DNA of 64,000 nt from Caproiciproducens sp. CPB-2 (GTDB taxonomy: Bacteria > Bacillota > Clostridia > Oscillospirales > Acutalibacteraceae). The notes beneath the pieces were generated by a model. The model made no database searches. It was not told where the DNA came from and saw nothing but the letters and a program-made list of their open reading frames with translations. The stretch's first letter is position 1. Every line of letters starts with the position of its first letter. Of this stretch, positions 22,915-31,725 are shown piece after piece. The position numbers and the translations under genes are program-made. The DNA lies in NCBI RefSeq assembly GCF_036287215.1, contig NZ_CP142860.1, forward strand, positions 620,001-684,000. The letters are read 5' to 3'.

Positions 22915-24164
22915 CTTCCTCTGTAATTTTGGTAAGCTTCTTTTAGCCCCTCGTCCATTCTGGCAAAAAGCTCGTCGATAAATGCCCGGTCGCACAGCAG
23001 CCCCACCTTCATCTGCAGGGTCCCGGGATGCAGGCGGGCGTTGTGCGCCCATACGCCGTGGTCGTAAAGCGGCTTTGATACGGACACGCTGGCGTCCTCG
23101 CAGTCAAAATCCAGTCCCAGAATGACCCCGCGCTGGGAGTACCCGGTCAGGAAGCCGGGATATTTTTTCATCAGATCATCAACGCCGTGTTTCAGGACCG
23201 CCTGATTTTGAACGACATTTTCGACCGTAGAGGGGCGCGTGGTTATCTCCAGCACCTTGGCGGCCACCCTGCAGCCGATTTCGGAGCCGCCGCAGGTGGA
23301 GCCGTGCAGGCGCCCGATCTCAAACAGCCATTTTCCCGCCGTCCGGTTCATGACCGTCGCCGAAATCGGATAAATTCCGCCGCCGAAGCCCTTTGCGGTC
23401 ACCAGCATATCGGGCACGAACCCCTCGTGCTCAAAGCCCCACAGCTTGCCGGTACGCATCAGGCCGGTCTGCACCTCGTCAGCGACATACAGCGCGCCGT
23501 ACCGTTCGCAAAGCTTTTTTACCGCTTTGAGATAGCCCGTCTCCGGCAGGGGAAAGCCGTAGGTGGCCAGAATGGTTTCCACCAGAACGCAGGCGGTGTC
23601 CTCCTTTTTCAGCTCCGCTTCCATGGCGCCGATATCGTTGAGCGGAACCTGCACAAAGGCGTTCGGCTCGCCCTCGCAGTGAAACGGCAGCTTGAACATG
23701 TCGTCTCCCGCGGAGACGGAAAGCCCAGTGTGTCCGTGGTAGCAGCCCTTGATGGAAATCACCTTTTTCCGTCCGGTCGCGTAACGGGCACTCTTAATGG
23801 CGACGTCCACCGCTTCGCCTCCGCAGGTGGAGAAAACGGAATAATTCAGATTCCCGGGGCAGAGCTTTGCCAGCTGTTCCGCCAGCTCCGCTCTTGCAAT
23901 GGACGGGAAGTGATGGTTCCCGACGTCGAATTCCTCCGTCGCCTGAATCATCGCCCCGATCACCTCGGGGTTGCGGTGTCCCAGATTGTAGGTGCCGCCG
24001 TTCAGATGGATGTCGAGAAATTCCGTGCCGTCCATATCCCAGAAGCGGTAGCCCTCCCGTTTTCCCATTACAAGGTCGATCCCCTTTTTATGGAAATCCT
24101 CCACCTTGCTGGGGTTCCAGTACTCTCTGCTCTTCTGTAAAATTTCCGCTTTATAATCTGTCAT
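22911..24164 (-). CDS. Class III PLP-dependent aminotransferase or phospholyase
   Basis: 417 residues. Fold type I, class III, with NGGTYNLGHRNPEV near the start, CGGEAVDVAIKSAR and CYHGHTGLS in the cofactor pocket. ADEVQTGLMRTG carries the PLP aspartate and VTAKGFGGG the PLP lysine. The downstream gene is an APH-type kinase overlapping by four bases. Pairing of these two families is known for hydroxylysine kinase and phosphohydroxylysine/phosphoethanolamine phospholyases (AGXT2L type). This protein could therefore eliminate phosphate and ammonia instead of transaminating. Sequence alone does not decide. Confidence 0.8.
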   Translation of the reverse strand: MTDYKAEILQKSREYWNPSKVEDFHKKGIDLVMGKREGYRFWDMDGTEFLDIHLNGGTYNLGHRNPEVIGAMIQATEEFDVGNHHFPSIARAELAEQLAKLCPGNLNYSVFSTCGGEAVDVAIKSARYATGRKKVISIKGCYHGHTGLSVSAGDDMFKLPFHCEGEPNAFVQVPLNDIGAMEAELKKEDTACVLVETILATYGFPLPETGYLKAVKKLCERYGALYVADEVQTGLMRTGKLWGFEHEGFVPDMLVTAKGFGGGIYPISATVMNRTAGKWLFEIGRLHGSTCGGSEIGCRVAAKVLEITTRPSTVENVVQNQAVLKHGVDDLMKKYPGFLTGYSQRGVILGLDFDCEDASVSVSKPLYDHGVWAHNARLHPGTLQMKVGLLCDRAFIDELFARMDEGLKEAYQNYRGR

Positions 24165-24197
24165 TGTTTTTCCGCCCTTGCTGCAAATTTTTATCGG

Positions 24198-25004
24198 TCA
24201 GTCGTCGTCCAGTACAATTTCTTCCTGAATCTGGTATTTCGGCTCGCGGCCGAACAGGGTCTTCGCGTTGGAAAGGAGCATAACTGCCGTGATGAAAACG
24301 ATCACGATCGCCGCTATGGCGGTAATGGTGGGATCGAGCTGCTGATTCAGGCCGTCCCAGATTCTCTTCGGAAGGGTCGTGATCTGCACGCCGCAGAGGA
24401 ACTGCGTCACGATGATCTCGTCGAACGACGTAGCGAAAGCGAACATCGCGCCGGAAAACAGCGCGGATTTGATCATCGGCACGGTCACGCGCAGAAAGGT
24501 GAGGAAGCTGTTCGCTCCCAGGCTGCGGGACGCCAGCTCATAGTTCGGGTTCAGGCCGGACAGGCTGGCGAGCGCCGTGCGGATTACAAACGGAACCGCC
24601 ATCAGGACGTGGGCGATCAGCAGCCCGCTGAAGGTGCCGGAAAGGTTGATTCCCGCTTCGAACCGGTAGACCGCGATGCCGACGATAATGCCGGGCACCA
24701 GCATGGGCATCATGAAGGTTTCGATAATGGCGTTTTTGCCCCTGAATTCCGATTTGGAAAGCCCCTCCGCGGCGAGGATTCCCAGAATCAGCGAAAGAAT
24801 CGTTGTAAGGATCGCCAGCTCAAAGCTGATTTTCAGGGAATTCACCCACTGGGCGTTGCCGAAGAATGCCTGGTACCACTGCGGGGAAAAGCCCGGGGGC
24901 GGAAATTCCAGATACCGGGACGAGCTGAATGACATCGGTACGATAATCAGTACCGGCAGGACCAGAAAAAGCATAATCAGAGCTGCGACAATCCATAACA
25001 TCAT
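24198..25004 (-). CDS. potC: ABC importer permease, PotC-type
   Basis: 268 residues, six predicted helices. The EAA loop that contacts the ATPase is near ELASRSLGANSFLTFLRVTVPMIKSAL. The FSSSRYLEFPPPGFSPQWY segment after helix 1 is typical of the spermidine/putrescine PotC family. The second permease of the importer, encoded 15 bases after the first. A charged C-terminus (QEEIVLDDD) follows the last helix. The substrate is probably a polyamine or related cationic amine. Confidence 0.88.
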   Translation of the reverse strand: MMLWIVAALIMLFLVLPVLIIVPMSFSSSRYLEFPPPGFSPQWYQAFFGNAQWVNSLKISFELAILTTILSLILGILAAEGLSKSEFRGKNAIIETFMMPMLVPGIIVGIAVYRFEAGINLSGTFSGLLIAHVLMAVPFVIRTALASLSGLNPNYELASRSLGANSFLTFLRVTVPMIKSALFSGAMFAFATSFDEIIVTQFLCGVQITTLPKRIWDGLNQQLDPTITAIAAIVIVFITAVMLLSNAKTLFGREPKYQIQEEIVLDDD

Positions 25005-25019
25005 CGATGCTCCTCCTTT

Positions 25020-25946
25020 CTACCACAGTTTTTCCACATGCATAATTTTTTTGGACAGGAACAGAATGATATACGTCAGAACCAGAAGCACAACGGAAAT
25101 AGAGGAAGCGAACGGCCAGTTCATCAGCTTGTTGATCTGTGCCTGTATGGTCTGCGAAATCATCACGTTTTTGGTTCCGCCCAGCAGGGAAGGGGTGATG
25201 TAGTAGCCGATACTGCTGACGAAAACGATGATCGAGCCGCAGGAAACGCCGGGCATGCTGAGCGGTACGAAAACCCGGAAGAAGGTATAGCCCTTTTTCG
25301 CCCCCAGCGTGCGGGAAGCCAGAATCAGATTGCGGTCGATTCCCTGCATCACGGGGTAAAGCGAAAGAATCATGTAGGGAAGAAGAATATGCGTCATGCC
25401 GACATAAATGCCGAGCTCGTTGTGCATCAGTTCCAGCGGCTGCTGAATCAGGCCGAGAGTCTTCAGGATGTCGTTGATCACGCCGTTGGCCTGCAGCAGG
25501 ATCATCCACGCGTAGGTGCGTACCAGCAGGCTGGTCCAGAAGGGAATCATCACGCCGATCATAATCAGGCAGCTGATCCTTTTGGAACAGACCGTCATGG
25601 CGTATGCCACGGGATAGCCCAGAACCAGACAGGCCAGGGTTACGACGATGCTGATGCGGAAGGTGGTCGCAATCACCTTCAGGTAGACGTCGCTGCTGAA
25701 GAATTTGACATAGGAATCCACGGTCAGGGCGCTCTGGGCGCCCGTAAAGCTGAGCGCAAGAATCTGCAGCAGCGGGAAAATCAGGAAAACCGCAAAAAAC
25801 AGCGCGGGAGGGATAATCAGCATCCACGGCCTGAGCAAATTTCTTCCGGGCAGACCCCTCCGCTCCGTTTTTTCGTCTTTCACCGTCTTCGCCGTGTCTT
25901 TGTATCGGACTCCGTCCATCGCGACTTCAAAATCTTTTAGCATCAT
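25020..25946 (-). CDS. potB: ABC importer permease, PotB-type
   Basis: 308 residues: a basic cytoplasmic N-terminus of about 40 residues, then six membrane helices. The EAA motif region is LILASRTLGAKKGYTFFRVFVPLSMPG. PotB-type features include MIIPPALFFAVFLIFPLLQIL and the SDVYLKVIATTF segment. It forms the heterodimeric channel with the PotC-like protein. Located between the binding-protein and PotC genes, in the usual A-D-B-C-like order for clostridial clusters. Confidence 0.88.
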   Translation of the reverse strand: MMLKDFEVAMDGVRYKDTAKTVKDEKTERRGLPGRNLLRPWMLIIPPALFFAVFLIFPLLQILALSFTGAQSALTVDSYVKFFSSDVYLKVIATTFRISIVVTLACLVLGYPVAYAMTVCSKRISCLIMIGVMIPFWTSLLVRTYAWMILLQANGVINDILKTLGLIQQPLELMHNELGIYVGMTHILLPYMILSLYPVMQGIDRNLILASRTLGAKKGYTFFRVFVPLSMPGVSCGSIIVFVSSIGYYITPSLLGGTKNVMISQTIQAQINKLMNWPFASSISVVLLVLTYIILFLSKKIMHVEKLW

Positions 25947-26074
25947 AAAGCCCTCCCGCTGTGTTTTCAGCTAAGCTGTAAAAATCGGTTCGTGTTTCTT
26001 CTTATTACGGAAACGGCAGTCCGCCGCGGTGCTGCGCCGCGGCGGTTTGCCGTAAAGACAATCGGGTCAATACG

Positions 26075-27202
26075 TCAGCTTAATTTCCATTCCTGGAAGC
26101 GCTGGTAGACGGCGTCGTAATTGTCGACCCACCATTTTACATCGTAGTAGACCTGATTTTTTACCTTTTCCGGTGAGGACGCCAGCTTGTCGACCTGTTC
26201 CTGCGTCATAAGCTTGTAGGCGTCCGTGTTGCAGGGAGCGTTGCCGGGGTACTCGATCGCGTAGTCTGCCACAACCTGCGCGGAGGTCGCGAATGCGATG
26301 AAGTCGTTTGCCATCTCAACGTTTTTCGAGCCTTTCCCGATCACCCAGGAATCGCTGGTGATGATCGCCTGATTCCAGTCATATTCCACCGGCTGGCCCT
26401 CTTCCTTTGCCTTGATGATACGTCCCGCCCAGACCTCGCCGAGCGGGTTGTCGCCGCTGGAAACCAGCTGGACGGACTGGGAACCGGAATCCCAGAAGGT
26501 CTGGATGTCTTTTTTATGCGCGTCCAGATATTTGAAGGCCCGGTCCACATCGAGCGGATACATTTCGTCGATCGAAACGCCGTCCGCCATCAACACCGCT
26601 TCCAGCATGGACATCGGGTTGGAGTACAGCGTGCGGCTGCCGGGAAATTTCGCGGTGTCAAAGAATTCCGTCCAGTTTTTCGGCCGGTTCGATTCGGAGA
26701 ATTGATTCGTATTCCACGAAATACAGATCGCGGACATTTCCGACGGCACGGAATATTCCGTTATGAAGTTCTCAACCAGACCGTCTTTTTTGATGACATT
26801 GAAGTCGAGCTTTTCGAATAAGCCCTCTTTTTCACCGCGGAAAGCAAAGTCCGTGTCAACGTCCCATACGTCGACCTCCATTTTTCCCGCCTGAACCGCT
26901 GCTTTTACCTTTGCGGGGCTCGGATCGGTATCTTCCACGATGGTGCAGCCGGTCTCTTCGGCAAACTTATCGAAGATCGTTTTTTTCTGTGCCGCCTGAA
27001 TCGCGCCGCCCCAGCTGCAGACCGTCAGGGTTTTTCCGGCCCATTTTTTCCCGCTGGACGCTCCGGCGGCGGATGCGGAACCCGCTGCGGAGGATGTGGC
27101 GGTCTGGCTGCCGCCGCAGGCGGTCAGGGAAAGGAAAATGGTTCCGATCATTACAGCGGAAAGGACCCGGATCCCTTTTTTCGCATTTGCACTCTTTTTC
27201 AT
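26075..27202 (-). CDS. potD: Extracellular solute-binding lipoprotein, PotD/PotF-type
   Basis: 375 residues from ATG 27202, nine bases after GAGGAGG. A lipoprotein signal ends LSLTACGG (cysteine near residue 27), then a serine/alanine linker and a PotD-like fold starting KTLTVCSWGGAIQAAQK. SISWNTN-like and PSPAKVKAAVQAGKMEVDVWDVD segments fit the family. It captures the substrate outside the cell and delivers it to the two permeases. The likely ligand is a polyamine-like compound, but binding-pocket residues are too divergent for me to say more. Confidence 0.85.
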   Translation of the reverse strand: MKKSANAKKGIRVLSAVMIGTIFLSLTACGGSQTATSSAAGSASAAGASSGKKWAGKTLTVCSWGGAIQAAQKKTIFDKFAEETGCTIVEDTDPSPAKVKAAVQAGKMEVDVWDVDTDFAFRGEKEGLFEKLDFNVIKKDGLVENFITEYSVPSEMSAICISWNTNQFSESNRPKNWTEFFDTAKFPGSRTLYSNPMSMLEAVLMADGVSIDEMYPLDVDRAFKYLDAHKKDIQTFWDSGSQSVQLVSSGDNPLGEVWAGRIIKAKEEGQPVEYDWNQAIITSDSWVIGKGSKNVEMANDFIAFATSAQVVADYAIEYPGNAPCNTDAYKLMTQEQVDKLASSPEKVKNQVYYDVKWWVDNYDAVYQRFQEWKLS

Positions 27203-27282
27203 CGTTGTAGCCTCCTCTTGTTTCGACAGAATGTGGTTCTCCTCTATATAGAACATAGACAGTTAAGCGCAAAAGACCTGTT

Positions 27283-28356
27283 TCAGGGCTTTACCTGAAC
27301 AATATCCTCTTCCGAAATGCCGAGCAGCACTTCGTCACCCACGTCTAAGGACAGCGCATAGCTGGTAAATACCTTGACTTTCAGATGGTGCCCGTTCGTC
27401 AGGCGGACCTTCAGCTTCAGACAGTCTCCGATATAAACGCACTGCTCGACAATCCCCCTGAACTTCAGTCCGCCGTAGGAATCGTCGACCAGATTGATTT
27501 TTTCCGGCCGGATCACAATGTTGACCGTATCGTCCTCCGCATAGCTCCGCGTCTGGTCCGGGGCCGGGATCACCAGCCCGTGAACGCCGATCTTTCCTTT
27601 TCCGGCGGCATCGACGGAAACCACCGGGCAGGGGATCACGTTTGCTTCTCCGATAAATTTGGCACAGAATACGGACGCCGGTTTTTCGTATATTTCCACG
27701 GGCGTTGCGACCTGCTCGATCATGCCGTCCTTCATAATGCAGACCTTGGACGCCATGGTCAGGGCTTCCTCCTGATCGTGCGTGACGGAAACCGTGGTGA
27801 TGCCCAGCTCCCGGTGAATTTCCTTGATTTCCAGCTGCATCTGTTTTCTCAGCTGTTTGTCAAGCGCGGCCATCGGTTCGTCCAGCAGAAGGATCAGCGG
27901 ATCGAACACCAGTGCTCTGGCCAGCGCGACACGCTGCTGCTGGCCGCCGCTGAGTTCCCGGGGATAACGCGACGCGTATTCCGACAGGCGTACCCGCTTG
28001 AGAACGGCGTCGATTTTTTCCCTGCGTTCCTTCTTTGCCATTTTTCGCACGCTCAGCGGGTATTCCACATTTTTATACACCGTCATATGTGGAAACAGCG
28101 CGTAGTTCTGGAACAGCATCCCGATATTGCGCTTATGAATCGGCGTTCTGGAAATGTCGTTCCCGTTGATGAGGATTTTTCCTTTGGAGGGGTCCTCAAA
28201 TCCGGCGATCATCTTCAGCAGCGTGGTTTTTCCGGCGCCGCTCGGCCCCAGAATCGTCAGGAATTCCCCGTCCTGAATTTCAATATTGACGTCCCTGATG
28301 ACATTTGCCAGCTTATAGCGTTTATCGATGTTTTCCATTTTGATATTGGCACCCAT
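27283..28356 (-). CDS. potA: ABC importer ATPase, PotA-type
   Basis: 357 residues. The ATPase domain has Walker A GPSGAGKTT, Q-loop QNYALFPHMTV, signature LSGGQQQR, Walker B ILLLDEPMAALD and the switch His in VSVTHDQEE. A C-terminal TOBE-like domain from about 280 (NIVIRPEKINLV) is typical of PotA/CUT1-type ATPases and often regulatory. First gene of the importer block after the aminotransferase terminator; AGGAGG lies ten bases upstream of the start. Confidence 0.9.
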   Translation of the reverse strand: MGANIKMENIDKRYKLANVIRDVNIEIQDGEFLTILGPSGAGKTTLLKMIAGFEDPSKGKILINGNDISRTPIHKRNIGMLFQNYALFPHMTVYKNVEYPLSVRKMAKKERREKIDAVLKRVRLSEYASRYPRELSGGQQQRVALARALVFDPLILLLDEPMAALDKQLRKQMQLEIKEIHRELGITTVSVTHDQEEALTMASKVCIMKDGMIEQVATPVEIYEKPASVFCAKFIGEANVIPCPVVSVDAAGKGKIGVHGLVIPAPDQTRSYAEDDTVNIVIRPEKINLVDDSYGGLKFRGIVEQCVYIGDCLKLKVRLTNGHHLKVKVFTSYALSLDVGDEVLLGISEEDIVQVKP

Positions 28357-28430
28357 CTGTCCGATACCTCCTGACTTATCAAAAATTGTAATCCTGAATC
28401 CGGCCCGCCGGGCCGCCGCGGAGATAGGAA

Positions 28431-28467
28431 AAGGGCGCAGATGAACGGTTTGTTCATAAGCGCCCTT
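28431..28467 (-). terminator. Terminator after the ArgD-like aminotransferase gene
   Basis: AAGGGCGC and GCGCCCTT arms with an inner GTTCAT/ATGAAC stem. On the minus strand it is followed by TTTTCC. It separates the aminotransferase gene from potA, so the importer probably has its own promoter or depends on read-through. Confidence 0.75.
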
Positions 28468-28495
28468 GCTAACTTCACAAATGATTCAAATGAAT

Positions 28496-29704
28496 TCAGA
28501 TTGTTTCCGAGACCTCTTTCAGAATTTCGAAGGCTGCGTCGCAGTTCTTTTCCGTCAGAATCAGCGGCGGAATCAGGCGGATAACGCGGTCGCCGATCAG
28601 CGTGACCAGCATCTTACGGTCAAAACAGCCGTGCTTGATTTCCAGCCCGACCGGCCCGTCGTACTCGATGCCGATCAGGAGGCCCTTGCCCCGGACCTCT
28701 TTTACATGGGGAAGCGTGCGGAGCTTTTCCGTAAGGTAACGGCCCATTTTCTTTGCGTTGCCGGCCAGATCCCGGTCGATCAGCTCGGTTACCTGCGCGA
28801 GCGAGGCCGCGCAGCAGACGGCGTTGCCGCCGTAGGTGGTCCCGTGGGAGCCCATGGTAAAGGCCTTTGCGATTTCCGCGCTGGTAACGATGGCGGAAAT
28901 CGGCATCCCGCCGCCCATCGCCTTGGCCATGGAGAGAATATCCGGCTTTACCCCGTATCCCATAAAGGCCATGACGTCCCCCGTTCTGCACCAGCCGGTC
29001 TGTACCTCGTCAAACAGCAGCAGCAGCCCCTTTTCATCGCAGAGGGAACGCAGCCCCTTCAAAAACTCCGGGGTTGCGGGAATGACGCCGCCCTCTCCCT
29101 GAATCGGCTCGACCATAATGGCGATGGTGTCCTCGGTTACCTGGGACCGGAACGATTCCAGATCGTTGTAATCCGCGTAGGTGAAGCCCGGAAGTATCGG
29201 CTTGAACCCGATCTGGCAGGCGTTGTCCGGCTGACCGGTTGCCGACATGGAGCCGTAGGTCCTGCCGTGGAAGCCTTTTTTCGCGGTGATGATGTGGTAT
29301 TTGTTCTTTCCGTATTTTTCGACCCCGTATTTTCTTGCCATTTTTATCATCGCTTCGTTTGCTTCGGTTCCGGTGCTCTGATAAAAAATCTTGTCAAAAC
29401 CCAGTGTGGTGCAGATTTTTTCGGCAAGCAGCGCCTGCGGCAGGGTGTACGGATAGTTGAAGGTATGGATCACGTCGCCGACCTGGTCCCGAACGGCCGC
29501 TACGACCTTTTCGTTGCAGTTGCCCGCACTGTTCACCGCGATTCCGCCGTAAAAATCAAGGTACGCTTCGCCCTTCTCATTGTAAAGGTACATGTCTTTC
29601 GCGCGCTCACAGACGAAGTTATAGCGCTCGTAGGTGTCGATCATATACTTTTTGACCAGAGCCTTCACATCTTCCGCCGTTTTACCATACTCACTCAGTT
29701 TCAT
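28496..29704 (-). CDS. Class III aminotransferase (ArgD / GABA-aminotransferase-like)
   Basis: 402 residues. Clear class III features: DFYGGIAVNSAGNCNEKV, FYQSTGTEANEAMIKMAR, GFHGRTYGSMSATG, EPIQGEGGVIP, FDEVQTGWCRTG (PLP aspartate) and SMAKAMGGGMPI (PLP lysine). The protein resembles acetylornithine/succinylornithine and putrescine aminotransferases. No arginine genes lie nearby. Its position ahead of a polyamine-type importer favours a catabolic amine transaminase. It has its own strong promoter and a long structured leader. Confidence 0.82.
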   Translation of the reverse strand: MKLSEYGKTAEDVKALVKKYMIDTYERYNFVCERAKDMYLYNEKGEAYLDFYGGIAVNSAGNCNEKVVAAVRDQVGDVIHTFNYPYTLPQALLAEKICTTLGFDKIFYQSTGTEANEAMIKMARKYGVEKYGKNKYHIITAKKGFHGRTYGSMSATGQPDNACQIGFKPILPGFTYADYNDLESFRSQVTEDTIAIMVEPIQGEGGVIPATPEFLKGLRSLCDEKGLLLLFDEVQTGWCRTGDVMAFMGYGVKPDILSMAKAMGGGMPISAIVTSAEIAKAFTMGSHGTTYGGNAVCCAASLAQVTELIDRDLAGNAKKMGRYLTEKLRTLPHVKEVRGKGLLIGIEYDGPVGLEIKHGCFDRKMLVTLIGDRVIRLIPPLILTEKNCDAAFEILKEVSETI

Positions 29705-29917
29705 TGCTTCTCATTTCCCTCCGATTTTATTAGGTCGCTGAAAAATTCACGGATCGATATGCAGTCGTTTAGGGTCGATTTGAATAATAATTGATAATTT
29801 CCTGCATATAAGCGAAGGCGCTCTGACGGTTAAAGTCAGAACGCCTTTGTTCTCTGTTTTTATTCATCACTGTGCTTTATATGTGATTATTATAGCGGTT
29901 ACATGGGATCGTGTCAA
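29705..29917 (-). promoter_or_regulatory. Promoter and structured 5' leader of the ArgD-like gene
   Basis: Minus-strand TTGACA (29917-29912), 17-base spacer, TATAAT (29894-29889). The roughly 180-base leader contains a stem AAGGCG-TCTGAC / GTCAGA-CGCCTT (29847-29815) without a T-run. A second long-range pair follows, ATATGCAG with CTGCATAT, about 37 bases apart. GGAGGG precedes the ATG. No riboswitch class I know matches. The remaining 29918-30057 holds nothing I can identify. Confidence 0.6.
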
Positions 29918-30057
29918 TAGCGTTTAGGTGGGAATGCTTACAAATAAGTAGGATATCTGTTTCCAAAAATGATGCAAGATAACAAAACGCTTTTTATAAA
30001 TGAATGATCAGTACGGAGAAAATTCATTTAACTTTATAGTATTCATTGTGATGTAAA

Positions 30058-31224
30058 TTAGTACGACATTTTTAAAATGGAGAATACATCCTCTTTTGAA
30101 AGGGGCTGGAACCCTCCGACCCGTCCGCTGCCGGCCGCCTGTTCCGCCATTGGCTCCAGAAGGTCAAAAGGAATCCCCAGTTCGCTCAGATGTTTCGGCA
30201 GGCCCAGCGCTTCGAAGAAGCTCTCCGTTTTTTCAATGGCCTGCTGTGCCAGCACTTCCTGCGGAAGGCCGGCAGTAAGGTTCCACACATTGACACCGTA
30301 TTCCGCGAAATACGGAAGGTTTTCCGAAAATCCGCACACAAAGCGCATCCAGCTCGGCGTCAATACGGCAAGGCCGACGCCGTGTGTGATATCGTAATGC
30401 GCGCTGAGCACATGCTCGATGGGGTGTACCGTCCACCGGCGTTCCGTCCCGTAGGTGATCAGGTCGTTGATCGCGAGGGAGGAAGCCCACATGAGGTTGG
30501 CGCGCGCTTCATAATTCTCCGGATCGGTCATCGCTTTCGGTCCGTAATGCAGACACGTTTTCAGCAGAGCCTCGCAAAACCGTCTTTGGAGATAAACGCC
30601 GGGGGTTTTTACAAAGTAGCTTTCAAGCACATGGCTGAAAATATCCGCCGTTCCGGAAGCGGTCTGGTATTTCGGAACCGTGTAGGTGTATTCCGGGTCC
30701 ATGACGGCGAAGCGCGGGCGCAGGCCGTCATGGCTCGTCGCAAGCTTCTCGTTCGTAGCCATGTTGGATATCACGGCGATCCGGTCCATTTCCGAGCCGG
30801 TCGCCGCAATGGTGAGCACGGCGGCAATGGGGAGAACCTTGCCGATCTTATCAGGATGCAGCACTAAGTCCCATGCGTCGCCGTCATAATTTGCCGCGGC
30901 CGCCACAACCTTCGCGCAATCGATGCTGCTGCCGCCGCCGATCGCGAGGACCGTGTCGATTCCATTCTCTTTGCACAGCTGTGCGCCGGCGCGTACCGTG
31001 TCGATCCTGGGGTTCGGCTCAACGCCGCCAAGCTCCCAGTAAGCGATTTTCGCATCGGCAAGCAGCCGTACAACGGTGTCGTAAAGTCTCGCCCGCTTGA
31101 TGCTGCCGCCGCCGTAAACAAGCAGTACGCTGTTTCCATAGCGGAGCAGTTCATCTGAAAGAGCGGAAATCTGGCCCTTTCCAAAAAATATTTCTGTCGG
31201 GATCGAGTATTTAAAATTCAGCAT
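30058..31224 (-). CDS. Iron-containing alcohol dehydrogenase (butanol-dehydrogenase / YqhD-like)
   Basis: 388 residues. Group III alcohol dehydrogenase: NAD(P)-binding VYGGGSIKRARLYD and AIGGGSSIDCAK, then the metal site with Asp in GTADIFSHVLES and histidines in VHPIEHVLSAHYDITHG. Closest in layout to BdhA/YugJ and YqhD, which reduce aldehydes such as butanal. It could serve solvent or acid fermentation, or detoxify aldehydes made by the amine catabolism encoded downstream. The start at 31224 gives the usual MLNFKYSIPTEIFFGKGQI opening. Confidence 0.88.
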   Translation of the reverse strand: MLNFKYSIPTEIFFGKGQISALSDELLRYGNSVLLVYGGGSIKRARLYDTVVRLLADAKIAYWELGGVEPNPRIDTVRAGAQLCKENGIDTVLAIGGGSSIDCAKVVAAAANYDGDAWDLVLHPDKIGKVLPIAAVLTIAATGSEMDRIAVISNMATNEKLATSHDGLRPRFAVMDPEYTYTVPKYQTASGTADIFSHVLESYFVKTPGVYLQRRFCEALLKTCLHYGPKAMTDPENYEARANLMWASSLAINDLITYGTERRWTVHPIEHVLSAHYDITHGVGLAVLTPSWMRFVCGFSENLPYFAEYGVNVWNLTAGLPQEVLAQQAIEKTESFFEALGLPKHLSELGIPFDLLEPMAEQAAGSGRVGGFQPLSKEDVFSILKMSY

Positions 31225-31445
31225 TCAGAGAGTTCCTTTCCTGAAAATATGGTTTTGTCAATGGTCCGTTCCGTGCTTTTGAAACGCACAGTCGGGAACC
31301 GCCGTCATTTTGCTGATAGTTGACATAAAAAGGCATTTTTCACAGTCCAAAAGCAATGAAACCCCTTGCTTTTCATCGCTTCAGTATCACTTTGTTTTAT
31401 TCAAGCAGGGGCGGCGGCATCCTTTTTTATACCTAAAAATTTTTT

Positions 31446-31531
31446 CAAAAAAAAAGAGCGTATCAGGAAATTTCCTTGATACGCTCCGTTGCGGTTTCAA
31501 CTATTATGCATCCTTGCTTTGCATTTGTCAA
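31446..31531 (-). promoter_or_regulatory. Strong promoter followed at once by a terminator, upstream of adh
   Basis: Minus-strand TTGACA (31531-31526), 17-base spacer, CATAAT (31508-31503). The predicted start near 31497 is followed by a 10-bp stem GAGCGTATCA/TGATACGCTC (31486-31456) and nine T residues. A transcript would be only about 50 bases unless the terminator is bypassed. This is either a small RNA gene or an attenuator for the alcohol dehydrogenase, whose start is 220 bases further on. Confidence 0.6.
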
Positions 31532-31725
31532 GAGCTGTCGCTCAATATAAAAAAGAACATTCGCTTCTTTTAGCCGGATTCATGGTTACGCTTCCCCGGC
31601 CGGGATTGCAAGATAAGAGAATCAGTGCAGAAATATATAATCGACTATTCTCATTTTGGATGTTATGATCATTCTATAGAATCAATCCGGGGCACAGGAC
31701 CGGATCATTAAAGGAGGCAGTCCTG

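Noticed and set aside
28466..29794. 442-codon plus-strand frame opposite the ArgD-like gene
   Set aside because: The minus-strand gene has clear aminotransferase motifs; the plus frame has none.
29815..29847. Transcription terminator upstream of the ArgD-like gene
   Set aside because: The stem is good but no T-run follows on either strand within the expected distance, so it was treated as leader structure.
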